From a virus, in the IMG/VR virus record IMGVR_UViG_3300020578_000040, positions 1-64,000 of that record: 64,000 bases of DNA; one strand, given 5' to 3'. Positions 1 to 7,413 of this stretch are shown piece by piece (position 1 is the stretch's first letter; every line of letters starts with the position of its first letter). The position numbers were made by a program, and so were the translations under genes. The notes under the pieces are model-generated. The model was not told where the DNA came from, made no database searches, and saw only the letters and a program-made list of their open reading frames with translations.

Positions 1-34
1 CACACCCTCACCCCCTCACACCCTCACCCCCTCA
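1..34. repeat. C-rich 16-bp tandem repeat
   Basis: Two head-to-tail copies of a 16-base C-rich unit (CACACCCTCACCCCCT) occupy the left edge of the window. The array may continue outside. It lies 3' of the first minus-strand gene and holds no gene. Confidence 0.7.
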
Positions 35-77
35 GCCCACAACCCCCATCCCAGAGAGGAGCCAGGTCCAGGTCGCG

Positions 78-305
78 TCAGTCACGCTGCGTCTCGTCCC
101 AGATGTGGATGGTGCGCGCAGTCCCTGTCGCCCGGGTCGTCGTGCCCTGGGTCCACAGCCTCGTCATTCGCCTGTTCGAGTCGCGCTCGTCCCTCAGCAG
201 GCGGGTGAACAGGCGGGTGTCGGTCTGCCACATCCACACCACCAGCAGGAGGGCAGGCACGTACACCATGCTCGCCGCCAGCAGCCCGAGGAGGAACGTC
301 ACCAT
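78..305 (-). CDS. small membrane protein
   Basis: This 75-residue protein has one N-terminal hydrophobic segment (about residues 3-25, rich in Leu, Val and Trp) followed by a basic Arg/Thr-rich tail that should face the cytoplasm. Its start overlaps the end of the upstream gene by a few bases, so it is the last gene of the leftward early operon. No family is recognised; a role at the host membrane is only a guess from topology. Confidence 0.75.
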   Translation of the reverse strand: MVTFLLGLLAASMVYVPALLLVVWMWQTDTRLFTRLLRDERDSNRRMTRLWTQGTTTRATGTARTIHIWDETQRD

Positions 306-613
306 GCGACCGGGTCACCCTCGTCGTCAGTCCCCTCGCTGTAGGCAGCAGGGAAGGGGTACACCACCAGGGGGGTCTTGGGGCCGACCCAGGCACCCAC
401 GATGTTGAACTGGGCGTACTCCTCGGCCTCCTCCTCTGTCATCTCGTCGTCGTCGATCAGGACGCTGATGATCTTCTCCCACGAGTACACGGCCACCAAC
501 TCCTCACCCACCCTCTGGGCGAACCCGATCAGGGCCTCGTCGAACCCGTCGAGCAGGAGGGTGGCCTCCTCCATGTCCTCCAGGTACTGTTGAATGTGCT
601 CACGCTTGGGCAT
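299..613 (-). CDS. hypothetical acidic protein
   Basis: A 104-residue acidic protein starting MPKREH. The ATG at 613 is chosen over an upstream in-frame start because AAAGGGAG sits just before it and the longer version would run through the neighbouring gene. It has a helical N-terminal half, a run of Asp/Glu near the middle (DDDEMTEEEAEE) and a C-terminal beta-rich part. It overlaps both neighbours by 7-14 bases, typical of translational coupling. Function unknown. Confidence 0.8.
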   Translation of the reverse strand: MPKREHIQQYLEDMEEATLLLDGFDEALIGFAQRVGEELVAVYSWEKIISVLIDDDEMTEEEAEEYAQFNIVGAWVGPKTPLVVYPFPAAYSEGTDDEGDPVAW

Positions 614-794
614 GGCTACTCCCTTTCGCAGTCTCGTAGGCCCACACGGCCTCCTTGATGAGTGGTTCGATGCCGGCAATGCTAGTCGCCACAGAGGCGA
701 GGTTGTCGGCAAAGTAGGTCAGGCTCATGAGGGCCTCCTCCAGTTCGTGGATGCGCGCCCTCAGCACGGCCATCTTTATGGCGTCATGATCCAT
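600..794 (-). CDS. hypothetical small helical protein
   Basis: A 64-residue, probably all-helical protein (MDHDAIKMAVL...). The ATG at 794 is preceded by GGAGGCGAGG, a strong ribosome-binding site. The first half has a heptad-like pattern (MAVLRARIHELEEALMSL) suggesting a short coiled coil. It overlaps its neighbours at both ends and belongs to the leftward operon. No family recognised. Confidence 0.8.
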   Translation of the reverse strand: MDHDAIKMAVLRARIHELEEALMSLTYFADNLASVATSIAGIEPLIKEAVWAYETAKGSSHAQA

Positions 795-1107
795 TCCTCG
801 CCTCCAGCCACTTACGGAGGGGCGACATGATGCTCCGATGGCACCAGAACTCAATCACCCCATCAGGGCGCCTTGACTTCTTGATGAGGGACTCGTCGTC
901 ACAGTAGAACAGGGGACCCCAGGAGCCAGGGGCGACGACCTCGTACCAGCCGTCCTCGTCAGGCTGGCGGCGGCACAGGCAGGGGACCTCATTCCCATCG
1001 AGCACGACAAGGGCAGCGCCATACGACTCGGGGTGCTCGTCTGCCACCCGCTGGAGGTTGGTCGTCCACCAGAGGTTGATGTCGTGGCTGGTCATCAGTT
1101 CGGTCAT
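784..1107 (-). CDS. hypothetical protein
   Basis: A 107-residue protein beginning MTELMTSHD. The ATG at 1107 overlaps the stop of the upstream gene as ATGA, which fixes the start. It contains several Trp and Cys residues (LCRRQ, FYCDDES, FWCHRS) and reads like a small alpha/beta domain. No motif identifies a function. Confidence 0.8.
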   Translation of the reverse strand: MTELMTSHDINLWWTTNLQRVADEHPESYGAALVVLDGNEVPCLCRRQPDEDGWYEVVAPGSWGPLFYCDDESLIKKSRRPDGVIEFWCHRSIMSPLRKWLEARNGS

Positions 1108-1289
1108 TGGTTCGCCATCCAGTAGGCGAAGTTGGCTTCGCGCCTCTCCTGGGTGCACTCATGGTCAAGTTCGCAGTAGCAGTCGTAGTACGGGAACTGG
1201 GTGAAGCACGTGTCGCACACAGTCACGAAGGTCAGGTACGAGAAGCCCTTGGGCTGGGGCGCACCACAGCAATGCCAAAACTCACTCAT
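1104..1289 (-). CDS. small Cys-rich protein, possible zinc binder
   Basis: A 61-residue protein with seven Cys residues (CC at 7-8, CDTC, YCEL, HEC) and several aromatics. The CxxC pairs suggest a small zinc ribbon. It is tied to the next gene by an ATGA overlap. Zinc binding is inferred from Cys spacing only. Confidence 0.75.
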   Translation of the reverse strand: MSEFWHCCGAPQPKGFSYLTFVTVCDTCFTQFPYYDCYCELDHECTQERREANFAYWMANQ

Positions 1290-1638
1290 AGGGCTTCCAA
1301 CCTTCGACGATGTAATACGCGCTCAGGGTCTTGTGCCGGCCACCCTTGCTCATGAGGACGCCGGGATTCCCTGTGACCTCACAGGTGACGGCGCAGAGCA
1401 ACTCGGCCCCACGGACAAGTGCGTCGAGGCGCTCACGATACTCCTCGCTGGAGGGCTCGTAGTAGTAGCGCAGGCCCCCGAACTTCTCCTTGACCTGGTG
1501 CAGGACATAGTCAGGGTCGACGGCACTCATCGTCTCGTCCAGACCCACGATGGTCTGGTGCCAGCCGGGGTCGCAGTCCACGGAGGTGATCCAGCCGGGG
1601 GCGAACCTCCTGAGGACTGGGCCCAGATCGGCGGTCAC
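1282..1638 (-). CDS. phage protein, QVKEKFGGLRYYY family
   Basis: A 118-residue protein with a DCDPGWH stretch, then QVKEKFGGLRYYY, then a Cys-containing tail. This arrangement recurs in many phage proteins of unknown function. The GTG at 1638 is preferred: GGGGGA lies just upstream and it overlaps, as GTGA, the stop of the short reading frame ending at 1635. A longer version would start at GTG 1671. Confidence 0.8.
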   Translation of the reverse strand: MTADLGPVLRRFAPGWITSVDCDPGWHQTIVGLDETMSAVDPDYVLHQVKEKFGGLRYYYEPSSEEYRERLDALVRGAELLCAVTCEVTGNPGVLMSKGGRHKTLSAYYIVEGWKPYE

Positions 1639-1748
1639 TTCGTCCCCCACAGTGATTCGATACGCGCCCACACGGCGTCATCCACGAAGGTCTGATGGAA
1701 GGGGTCGTGCTCGGTGCCCCTGATTTGGTCGGGAATGTCCGGCCTCAC
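1635..1748 (-). CDS. short frame continuing the membrane protein, or separate 37-aa gene
   Basis: In the +1 frame relative to the end of the next gene there is a coding-like stretch (RPDIPDQIRGTEHD, then a Trp-containing end) that stops at 1635, exactly where the downstream gene begins with a GTGA overlap. It could start at GTG 1748, with GAGGGAGAG upstream, as a 37-residue peptide. It could instead be the true C-terminus of the membrane protein encoded from 1989, separated from it by one indel or a frameshift. Confidence 0.45.
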   Translation of the reverse strand: MRPDIPDQIRGTEHDPFHQTFVDDAVWARIESLWGTK

Positions 1749-1989
1749 CTTGTATTTGCTCTCCCTCAAAGACAACCCCATCGCTATCAGCGACAAATGT
1801 GCGCCCATCAGCAAATTGACCGGCGTTGGGTGTCCTCTGTAAACGCCTCAGGTGTCCGTCGTAAAAGGTGTCCTCGTAACAGTCTCGTTCGCCCCACCCC
1901 TGTGCTTGTTGAACCAAGTAAATGAATGCTCCGTACACGGCGATGAAGAAAATCACCGAGCCAAAGATGAACAACGAAACCTGCGACAT
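1678..1989 (-). CDS. membrane-anchored protein, possibly frameshifted
   Basis: The protein starts with a hydrophobic segment (residues 5-27, FIFGSVIFFIAVYGAFIYLV) and continues with a soluble domain containing FADGRTFVADSDGVVF. After that the frame turns into low-quality sequence (HSRPNQGHRARPL) while a neighbouring frame becomes coding-like, so the last 25-30 residues shown here are doubtful. A one-base indel in the sequence, a natural frameshift or a programmed shift are all possible. Confidence 0.65.
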   Translation of the reverse strand: MSQVSLFIFGSVIFFIAVYGAFIYLVQQAQGWGERDCYEDTFYDGHLRRLQRTPNAGQFADGRTFVADSDGVVFEGEQIQGEAGHSRPNQGHRARPLPSDLRG

Positions 1990-1991
1990 GA

Positions 1992-2192
1992 CTACTTCTT
2001 ACTCCCCGACGAGGAAGCGTTGATGACAAAACTCCCAAGAGCGAGAATAGACGGAACCCACACGCCGACAAAAATGCCGTTGAGTCTGTCGGTTTCTGAT
2101 GCGTTGTTCGCAAAGTACAGACCGACGCTGACTCCTAGGCTGACGGCGGAGGCACCGAGCGTCGTGATCAAGAGTGTCTTTTTGGATTTCAT
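1992..2192 (-). CDS. small protein with two membrane segments
   Basis: A 66-residue protein with two hydrophobic helices (about 6-28 and 39-58) joined by a short polar loop, and Lys-rich ends. GAGGA precedes the ATG. Holin-like topology is visible, but it lies far from the lysis genes, so that function is not claimed. Confidence 0.8.
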   Translation of the reverse strand: MKSKKTLLITTLGASAVSLGVSVGLYFANNASETDRLNGIFVGVWVPSILALGSFVINASSSGSKK

Positions 2193-2202
2193 TGGGTTTT
2201 CC

Positions 2203-2463
2203 TCATTTCTGTGTGGGTGGATACTCGGGGTGAACCCCGCGAAACTGATAACGATTGTTGTGTTGTTGGGTTATGTCTATCTGCCCTCCAACACCACGGG
2301 TTTCGGCAAGGCGATTTGCCATGAGGTTTTCTTCTTTATTGAAGAAGAGGCATGGCTCGGCTTCCATCATCGCTCGCACTAGCGTATTGATTTGTATGTT
2401 AGTACCGCTGACGGATTGCTCTTTTTCGTATTCGATTATGTCGTAGGTGTCTCTGCTCGTCAT
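2203..2463 (-). CDS. hypothetical protein from a leaderless promoter
   Basis: An 86-residue, mainly polar protein starting MTSRDTYD. A TAGTAT element ends six bases before the ATG, with TTGCGA 16 bases further upstream, so the mRNA probably starts at the start codon. No family recognised. Confidence 0.7.
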   Translation of the reverse strand: MTSRDTYDIIEYEKEQSVSGTNIQINTLVRAMMEAEPCLFFNKEENLMANRLAETRGVGGQIDITQQHNNRYQFRGVHPEYPPTQK

Positions 2464-2469
2464 ACGGTC

Positions 2470-2497
2470 ATACTACCTGTTCTTGGCTCGTTCGCAA
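2470..2497 (-). promoter_or_regulatory. leaderless promoter
   Basis: TTGCGA (2497-2492), a 16-base spacer and TAGTAT (2475-2470) on the minus strand, followed by six bases and the ATG at 2463. The spacing places +1 at or next to the start codon. Confidence 0.55.
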
Positions 2498-2529
2498 ATT
2501 GTTTGTTCCATGGCAAAAGACGATGTAGG

Positions 2530-3000
2530 TCACTTGTCGGCCTCACGATCGGCCTTGGGGTCACGGACCTCATACAGACCACGCTTGATGTTGCGGAACA
2601 GGTCGGGCCTGTCCTTGATGACCTTGAGTGCGGTGGGGTACGAAATGCTTCCGATCTCGGCCACATCAAGGGGCGTGACCTGACGATAGGTGTTCTCGTC
2701 GCACCACTGGTAGACCTTGTTGTACTTGTCGGAGCGCTTCTCCTTGCGCTGCGGCTCCACCTCCTTGTCGATGCCCATCTCGTCGAGGACGCGCTTGGCG
2801 ATGTCGGGAGGCAGCATGTACTGGCTGATGATGGTGGGGTTGATAGCGCTACCGAACTTCTGGATGACGTAAAACGCGCGCATCTCTTCGGTGACCTGAC
2901 GGAGCCTTTCCGTGGGGGCTCTGAAGGGGCCGAACTCGTCGTTCAGTTCCTTCATGCGCTTCTTGCATCGGGCGAGGGCTTGCTCTTCGGTGAGTGACAT
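2530..3000 (-). CDS. probable DNA-binding HTH protein
   Basis: A 156-residue basic and acidic mixed protein. The region TYRQVTPLDVAEIGSISYPTALKVIK (described by its ends; residues about 104-128) looks like a winged-helix or HTH segment, and the tail (DLFRNIKRGLYEVRD) resembles a wing. GAAGGA precedes the ATG. It has its own phage-type promoter. A transcription regulator of the early genes is plausible but not shown. Confidence 0.85.
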   Translation of the reverse strand: MSLTEEQALARCKKRMKELNDEFGPFRAPTERLRQVTEEMRAFYVIQKFGSAINPTIISQYMLPPDIAKRVLDEMGIDKEVEPQRKEKRSDKYNKVYQWCDENTYRQVTPLDVAEIGSISYPTALKVIKDRPDLFRNIKRGLYEVRDPKADREADK

Positions 3001-3023
3001 AGTAGTTCCTTCCTGTCAATCGG

Positions 3024-3052
3024 AGTCTATCGGACTGTTACGCGCCAGTCAA
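3024..3052 (-). promoter_or_regulatory. phage promoter with GCGCGTAA spacer
   Basis: TTGACT (3052-3047), 17 bases, then TAGACT (3029-3024) on the minus strand. A small palindrome AGTC/GACT surrounds the -10 box, and GCGCGTAA, a variant of the array motif, lies directly after the -35 box. Confidence 0.75.
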
Positions 3053-3528
3053 ATTACCAGGTGCTTGATGTCGATGACTCGGGTCGTGTCGGGAGCGTAC
3101 TGTGACGGCTCCCCTCGCTCCCACGCCTCGTCGTACCGCATCCAGCCATGCAGGTGGACCTCACGGAACTCTGGCACCACGGCATGAGCCACCCACAGGA
3201 CGAGCCCCTTGCCCAACTGGTGCTTGCGTACGGCGGCGGCGGTCCCTGTACGGATGCGTCGGACTTCGATGTTGCGACCCACGTCGGGCAGGTCACGATA
3301 CTTGTTGTGCTCGGAGACGTGCCAGACGTGTGCCGGCCAGTACCTGTTGGTGTGTTTGGCTACGGCGAGTTCACAGATCGCTGAGGCGACCTGAGCAGTG
3401 CGGTTGTCCTCCATGCGCTTGGCGTCATAGTGGGCGGCGTCCTGCTTGGACCAGTTGGCAGTGAACCTACGGATGCCCACGTTGCAGGCATGCTCGTACT
3501 CCCATGCCTCAAGGGTGATGGGGACCAT
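3049..3528 (-). CDS. hypothetical protein, possible nuclease fold
   Basis: A 159-residue protein rich in Trp, His and Arg. It has AICELAVAKHTNRYW early, then GRNIEVRRIRTG and a C-terminal half with HLHGWMRY and DIKHL. The order Glu, then Asp-x(n)-Glu-Val-Arg-Arg resembles distant PD-(D/E)XK proteins, but the match is weak. The start overlaps the upstream stop as TGATG, and GAGGG precedes it. Confidence 0.8.
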   Translation of the reverse strand: MVPITLEAWEYEHACNVGIRRFTANWSKQDAAHYDAKRMEDNRTAQVASAICELAVAKHTNRYWPAHVWHVSEHNKYRDLPDVGRNIEVRRIRTGTAAAVRKHQLGKGLVLWVAHAVVPEFREVHLHGWMRYDEAWERGEPSQYAPDTTRVIDIKHLVI

Positions 3529-3776
3529 CAATCGCCCTCAATCATGATGCGGTATGCCTCGGCAAAGAGGGCATCGGTACTGGAGTGCCACTGCTCGGTG
3601 GGGATCACGGGGGTCGTCTCGTTGTTCCAGGCGTCCCTGTGGTCGTCCTCGGCTCGGCAGTAGTCCACGATGAGGCTTTCGAGTCGCTCAATGTAGTCGG
3701 CGGCCTCGGACATGATCTTGAAGGGGGGCTGCTGGTCGTCCCGGTTGCGCAGGCGGGTCTTGATGTCCTCGCTCAC
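3528..3776 (-). CDS. hypothetical small protein
   Basis: An 82-residue protein with a charged N-terminus and two probable helices (ADYIERLESLIVDYCRAEDD and DALFAEAYRIMIEGD). It overlaps the neighbours by 1-4 bases on each side, so it is co-translated in the leftward operon. Function unknown. Confidence 0.8.
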   Translation of the reverse strand: MSEDIKTRLRNRDDQQPPFKIMSEAADYIERLESLIVDYCRAEDDHRDAWNNETTPVIPTEQWHSSTDALFAEAYRIMIEGD

Positions 3777-4039
3777 TCGGCCTCCTCGTAGGTCTCGGCA
3801 AAGATGTCGGGCTTGCAGGGGTAGAACTCTCCACGGACACCCTGGATGATCCAGTCCCCGGTATCGGCCCTCATGGTGCCTTCAGGGGTTTCGATCTCAA
3901 CGTACACGTGGTCCTTGCGACCATCGAAGTAGAAAGTCTTGACACTGTTGCCGGCGCACCACTTGACGACCTCAAGGATGTTGTCCTTGGTGATCTGTCG
4001 CGCTTCGATGACGATCGGCTTCTTGCGGTACTTAGGCAT
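3773..4039 (-). CDS. conserved phage protein, GEFYPCKPDIF family
   Basis: An 88-residue protein starting MPKYRKKPIVIEA and ending with DTGDWIIQGVRGEFYPCKPDIF. This pattern, a short beta-rich protein with the C-terminal GEFYPCKPDIF signature, is very widespread in tailed phages and prophages. Its role is not known. AGAGGAGGGG precedes the ATG. Confidence 0.92.
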   Translation of the reverse strand: MPKYRKKPIVIEARQITKDNILEVVKWCAGNSVKTFYFDGRKDHVYVEIETPEGTMRADTGDWIIQGVRGEFYPCKPDIFAETYEEAE

Positions 4040-4387
4040 TGCCCCTCCTCTGTAAGTGTGAGTAGTTTCGCGACTTGCTCACGAGGTCGTCCTCTTCGGT
4101 TCGTTTGACTGCGAGGCACAGTGCTATGTCACGGGGAGTACCGATACCCCGTAGCGCAGTTTCAAGTCATGCTAGGGACAGAGGCGCAAGGGGGGCGACC
4201 CCCGCATTCCTCATCGGCATAGTGGACTCGTTCCCCTCCGCCGACGAGAGGTTCACTACCCTGCCATCGATATTGCAGTCGATGACCCCACGACGGCTGC
4301 AACCGATCCTGGGTGGTTCCCTATGAGGGGTTTCCCCCTCCGCTCTGGGCCTAAAGGCTGTTTTACATCGCCCAGACGATGCCACCA
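4040..4387. other. non-coding interval between early operons
   Basis: No convincing gene lies here. On the minus strand there is a possible promoter (TTGAAA near 4164, with an ACGGGG/CCCCGT inverted repeat around a GGTACT box), a GGGGG-TCG-CCCCC hairpin near 4190-4205, a GGGGG/CCCC hairpin near 4317-4330 and a CATCG/CGATG hairpin just after the ParB-like gene. The last two could act as terminators. Confidence 0.4.
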
Positions 4388-5236
4388 TCACTTGGTGGGT
4401 GCGACTCGCTTGTCCGCACTGACGGGCATGGGGATGGCGTCGCCGGTCTTCCATACCGAAACGCGCGAACGTCGTGCACCAGTCGCCCAGTCATTGTAGC
4501 CACGGATGAGCGTCGGGATCAACCAGTCGGCAACGTCAGTCGGACGATGGGTCGCGGAGAACGTACGGATGATGTAGTTCCGCAGGGCCAGGATGGGCGA
4601 CGTTGGGCGAAGGCCAGCGCCGTCCTGGAGTCGGCTGATGAAGTAGTCAGCGCCGTCGTAGTCAGCGCAGTACAGGATGTACGACACGACTCCGGCAACT
4701 CCGCGGGGGAGCCCGATGTTGCGCAGGGTGCCCCCACGACTGTCAGCGAACTCGAATGCGGTGCGATTCGCATCGAAGTACGACACCAGGTCGTCACGGG
4801 TGTACTTGTCCATGTACTTGTGGTCGGCCAGCGAGACACCATCGAGGTACTGCATCACAGCCTTCGTGTTACTCGCCTGCTGGTTACCGCTCTTGATTCC
4901 GTGCGAACGGAACACATCGCCCATGGAGCGCTTCATGCCCGTGTCCATCACGTTGAACGTGTCCTCTTCCACCCCGGCGATCACCACTGTGGTGAGGGGG
5001 ATGTTCGACTCCACGACTGCGTGCAGGCGATGCTGTCCATTCAGGAGGCGGCCACTCTTGCCGAAGATGATGGGCTCACCCGTCAACTTCCAGTTGCCAG
5101 CCTTCATCTCACGAGCCCAACGCTCCACGCGCGCCTTACGGACGTTGCGATTGCCGTGGTTGCTCGTTTCCAGGATTTCCTTCGCCTGCTTCGGCGTGAT
5201 GGTCCTGACTTCCGTCACCAGTTTGGTGCCGCTCAT
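4388..5236 (-). CDS. ParB/sulfiredoxin-like domain protein
   Basis: A 282-residue protein with a ParB-N-like domain in the first 100 residues, including GKSGRLLNGQHRLHAVVE with NGQHR at 66-70. This box is the hallmark of phage ParB-like proteins annotated as nuclease or DNA-binding. The C-terminal 180 residues are helical and end in a basic segment. Two tandem phage promoters lie directly upstream. Known relatives include partition proteins and nucleotide-dependent DNA-modification partners; which applies here is unknown. Confidence 0.88.
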   Translation of the reverse strand: MSGTKLVTEVRTITPKQAKEILETSNHGNRNVRKARVERWAREMKAGNWKLTGEPIIFGKSGRLLNGQHRLHAVVESNIPLTTVVIAGVEEDTFNVMDTGMKRSMGDVFRSHGIKSGNQQASNTKAVMQYLDGVSLADHKYMDKYTRDDLVSYFDANRTAFEFADSRGGTLRNIGLPRGVAGVVSYILYCADYDGADYFISRLQDGAGLRPTSPILALRNYIIRTFSATHRPTDVADWLIPTLIRGYNDWATGARRSRVSVWKTGDAIPMPVSADKRVAPTK

Positions 5237-5277
5237 ATTGCTTCCTCTTTCTGTCTAGTCGGTTTGACTTGAGTGCA

Positions 5278-5306
5278 AACCTATCGGTTGTGTACCGCTC
5301 TGTCAA
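5278..5306 (-). promoter_or_regulatory. phage promoter, proximal copy
   Basis: TTGACA (5306-5301), 17 bases and TAGGTT (5283-5278) on the minus strand, with an AACC/GGTT inverted repeat around the -10 box. Confidence 0.8.
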
Positions 5307-5343
5307 CTCGGAGAGCGACTCTCTCTGTGACTCGGCACAACGA

Positions 5344-5372
5344 ATCCTACGGATGTAGTTACGCGCTGTCAA
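5344..5372 (-). promoter_or_regulatory. phage promoter, distal copy
   Basis: TTGACA (5372-5367), 17 bases and TAGGAT (5349-5344) on the minus strand. GCGCGTAA follows the -35 box directly, as at 3024-3052. Together with the proximal copy it gives a tandem promoter for the ParB-like gene. Confidence 0.75.
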
Positions 5373-5384
5373 CTCGGAGGCGTT

Positions 5385-5777
5385 TTACCTGGTCAGGCGC
5401 GCAATATCGTCTGCGGAGAGGAACACGAGTCCGTGCTTGATGTTGCCGAACGAGTCGATGACGAGGTCCACGGAGAACGCCTCCAGTCCGAGCATCCCAG
5501 CGATCCTTGACTGGATGTGCTGGTGCTTGATCTCCGCCATGAAGTCGATCTCGTCTAGGGGCCCTTCGGGGAGGCTCGGCCCCTTGGTCTTGAACTGCGT
5601 GGCCTTGAGGCACTCGGTACATGCAATATGTAGAGCGCCGCTCTGACGCTTGCGCACCAGGGTGTGCCCGCACGACAGGCGGTGACGATAGGTCACCTCT
5701 CCCCAGTCACCCTCACGGATGATGTCGAGTACGGCCCTACGGGGAGCCCTCTTGGCGCTCAGTGGCTCTGCAGCCAT
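5385..5777 (-). CDS. hypothetical zinc-ribbon protein
   Basis: A 130-residue protein with LSCGHTLVRK and HIACTECLK near residues 34-58, giving a C-x-x-H/C-x-x-C arrangement likely to bind zinc. The second half is an alpha/beta segment (IAGMLGLEAFSVDLVIDSFG). GAGGGG precedes the ATG, which overlaps the upstream gene by 19 bases. Function unknown. Confidence 0.82.
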   Translation of the reverse strand: MAAEPLSAKRAPRRAVLDIIREGDWGEVTYRHRLSCGHTLVRKRQSGALHIACTECLKATQFKTKGPSLPEGPLDEIDFMAEIKHQHIQSRIAGMLGLEAFSVDLVIDSFGNIKHGLVFLSADDIARLTR

Positions 5778-6160
5778 TCACGGCCCCTCTGAATCGCCTC
5801 ATCGTGCTTGTGCGAAATGGGATTGCTGAGAAGGGTGAACCATTCTTGGGCAATGTATTCAGGGAGGCCGGCACCATTCAGCAACTCCTGCCGCGTTGGT
5901 ACGGGGAACCGCTGGGCGAGTTCGTCCATGATGCTGTTGGCCTCTTCAGTAGCCACCTCACGACTAGCCAGCCACGACTCAAGGTGCTTGATGACGTTCT
6001 CGTCGATGGGCGTACTGCCTCGGGTTGAGGCGAGCCACACGATGTCCTGCACGAAGTTCGGGGGAGCCATCGAATCGTCGAACGACTTCGTCCTGACGAA
6101 GACGGATGCGTACTCGCGGATTTCGTTGGGGATTGTCTGGGCGACCTGTGATGCCTTCAT
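5759..6160 (-). CDS. hypothetical protein
   Basis: A 133-residue, largely helical protein (MKASQVAQTIPNEIREYAS...). A TAGGAT box ends eight bases before the ATG at 6160, so it is probably leaderless. A start further upstream would run through the SSB terminator hairpin and is rejected. No family recognised. Confidence 0.78.
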   Translation of the reverse strand: MKASQVAQTIPNEIREYASVFVRTKSFDDSMAPPNFVQDIVWLASTRGSTPIDENVIKHLESWLASREVATEEANSIMDELAQRFPVPTRQELLNGAGLPEYIAQEWFTLLSNPISHKHDEAIQRGREWLQSH

Positions 6161-6200
6161 GGCGGGTGATCCTAGCGTGTCGATGACTGCGGAAAAGCAA

Positions 6201-6228
6201 GAGGGCCCGGGGGTTAGCCCGGGCCCTC
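6201..6228 (-). terminator. terminator after SSB
   Basis: A near-perfect 11-bp GC stem (GAGGGCCCGGG / CCCGGGCCCTC) followed on the minus strand by TTGCTTTTCC, placed just after the SSB stop. Confidence 0.85.
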
Positions 6229-6260
6229 TCGTCACAAGAGACTTCGTTCTGGGGGGGGGA

Positions 6261-6695
6261 TCAGAACGGATCGTCGTCTTGGACGGTCTTGCGAGCCGGC
6301 GCAGCCTTGGGCTTCTGCCCGGCCTTGCCGTTCTCTTCGTACTTCTTGCGGGTCACGGTTTCGAGGCTGCGCACGTTCAGCGAGATGCTGTCCGCGATGA
6401 CGACCAACTTCGACCGCTTCTTGCCAGTCTCCTTGTCGTCCCACGACTGCTGCTCCAGGCGACCGGTGACAGTCACGCCGATTCCCTTTTCGAGGATCGA
6501 TGCGGCCTCCTCAGCGAGTTCTCGCCAGACCGTGACATCGATGTAGGACACCTGCTTCTCCCACTCGCCATCGCCATTCTTCCACGAGTGGTTGCAGGCC
6601 ACCGTGAACGAGGTGAGCGCCTGGCCCCCTGAGGTGTACTTCAGTTCCGGGGTCTCGGTGAGATTCCCGTAAAGTGTTGCGTTTGCTGACGGCAT
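6261..6695 (-). CDS. ssb: single-stranded DNA-binding protein
   Basis: A 144-residue SSB. The OB-fold region spans residues 5-110 (LYGNLTETPELKYT, FTVACNHSW, YIDVTVWRELAEEAASIL, VTVTGRLEQQSW), followed by a Lys/Ala/Pro linker and an acidic tip ending DDDPF, the usual partner-docking tail. It binds ssDNA during replication and recombination. The tip and length match bacterial and actinophage SSBs. A strong terminator follows, and a divergent operon starts on the other side. Confidence 0.96.
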   Translation of the reverse strand: MPSANATLYGNLTETPELKYTSGGQALTSFTVACNHSWKNGDGEWEKQVSYIDVTVWRELAEEAASILEKGIGVTVTGRLEQQSWDDKETGKKRSKLVVIADSISLNVRSLETVTRKKYEENGKAGQKPKAAPARKTVQDDDPF

Positions 6696-6728
6696 CTTTT
6701 CTCCTTATGGTTCAGTTTTACTTCCGTC

Positions 6729-6758
6729 TTGCCATACTGGCACCCGTGACACTAGCAT
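6729..6758 (+). promoter_or_regulatory. leaderless promoter
   Basis: TTGCCA (6729-6734), 18 bases and TAGCAT (6753-6758), then eight bases to the ATG at 6767. Confidence 0.5.
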
Positions 6759-6766
6759 GTCAAATC

Positions 6767-6976
6767 ATGGAACACACCGATGCACGCCTAAATATTCTCA
6801 AGTCTGTGGCAAGGGTTCTGGTGGACTTCGCCCTTGAGGATGACCCCGATGCCGATGCCACGGAACTGGAGGACCTGTTCCTGGATGTGGCCGAGAGCAT
6901 CTTCGATGAGGTGGCACTGGAGATTGTAAGCATCAGCGGCGACCTGGCGACCGTGACGATGCGACTCAACGGATGA
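6767..6976 (+). CDS. hypothetical acidic protein
   Basis: A 69-residue strongly acidic protein (LEDDPDADATELEDLFLDVAE). The ATG at 6767 lies eight bases after a TAGCAT box. It overlaps the deaminase-like gene by ATGA, so the two are co-expressed. Function unknown. Confidence 0.75.
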   Translation: MEHTDARLNILKSVARVLVDFALEDDPDADATELEDLFLDVAESIFDEVALEIVSISGDLATVTMRLNG

Positions 6977-7413
6977 TCTCCGCGCAGGACCGGCGCTGGA
7001 TTACGCGCACCGTTCGAGAGGCCGAGAAGTCCGACCACTACTTCCGCGTTGGGGCTACCGTCGTTGTTGCCAAGCGTGCCTCCACGGCCCACAACCTCAT
7101 CCGCAACAGCCCTCTGGTCGTATGGCAGGCAGCATCAAAGCACGCCGAGGAGGCAGCCCTGGCTCGTGCGTACTCGCTCGGCAAGGGTGGCACGATCTAT
7201 GTAGCCCGTATCGGGCGTCGAGGACGACTGTTGCCGTCTCACCCGTGTTCTCGGTGCATGTCGCAGATCATCGATAGCGGAGTCAAGAGGGTGGTGTTCT
7301 ACGACGGAGAGACCTGGCGCTCGTACCGCGTGAGTGGTGACTTGCCGGCAATGCGCTCGTTCTCTACACGAGGGCGAGCACTGCATCCTGTGCTTGATAC
7401 TTCAGCCGACTGA
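6973..7413 (+). CDS. cytidine/deoxycytidylate deaminase-like protein
   Basis: A 146-residue protein with the zinc-deaminase signature: HAEE at 57-60 (zinc His and catalytic Glu) and PCSRC at 91-95 (two zinc Cys), with an alpha/beta core (VGATVVVAK, GTIYVARIG, KRVVFYDG). Family members hydrolyse the amino group of cytosine or dCMP, and phages use them to supply dUMP/dTMP; others edit nucleic acids. Substrate cannot be told from sequence. Its last 50 bases overlap the convergent TIGR03299 gene. Confidence 0.85.
   Translation: MISAQDRRWITRTVREAEKSDHYFRVGATVVVAKRASTAHNLIRNSPLVVWQAASKHAEEAALARAYSLGKGGTIYVARIGRRGRLLPSHPCSRCMSQIIDSGVKRVVFYDGETWRSYRVSGDLPAMRSFSTRGRALHPVLDTSAD

Noticed and set aside
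1852-2382. Plus-strand frame of 176 codons
   Set aside because: It lies antisense to two membrane-protein genes with good ribosome sites and has none itself.
4167-4454. Minus-strand frame of 95 codons downstream of the ParB-like gene
   Set aside because: It overlaps the end of that gene and has no start signal; the interval looks like hairpins and a promoter.
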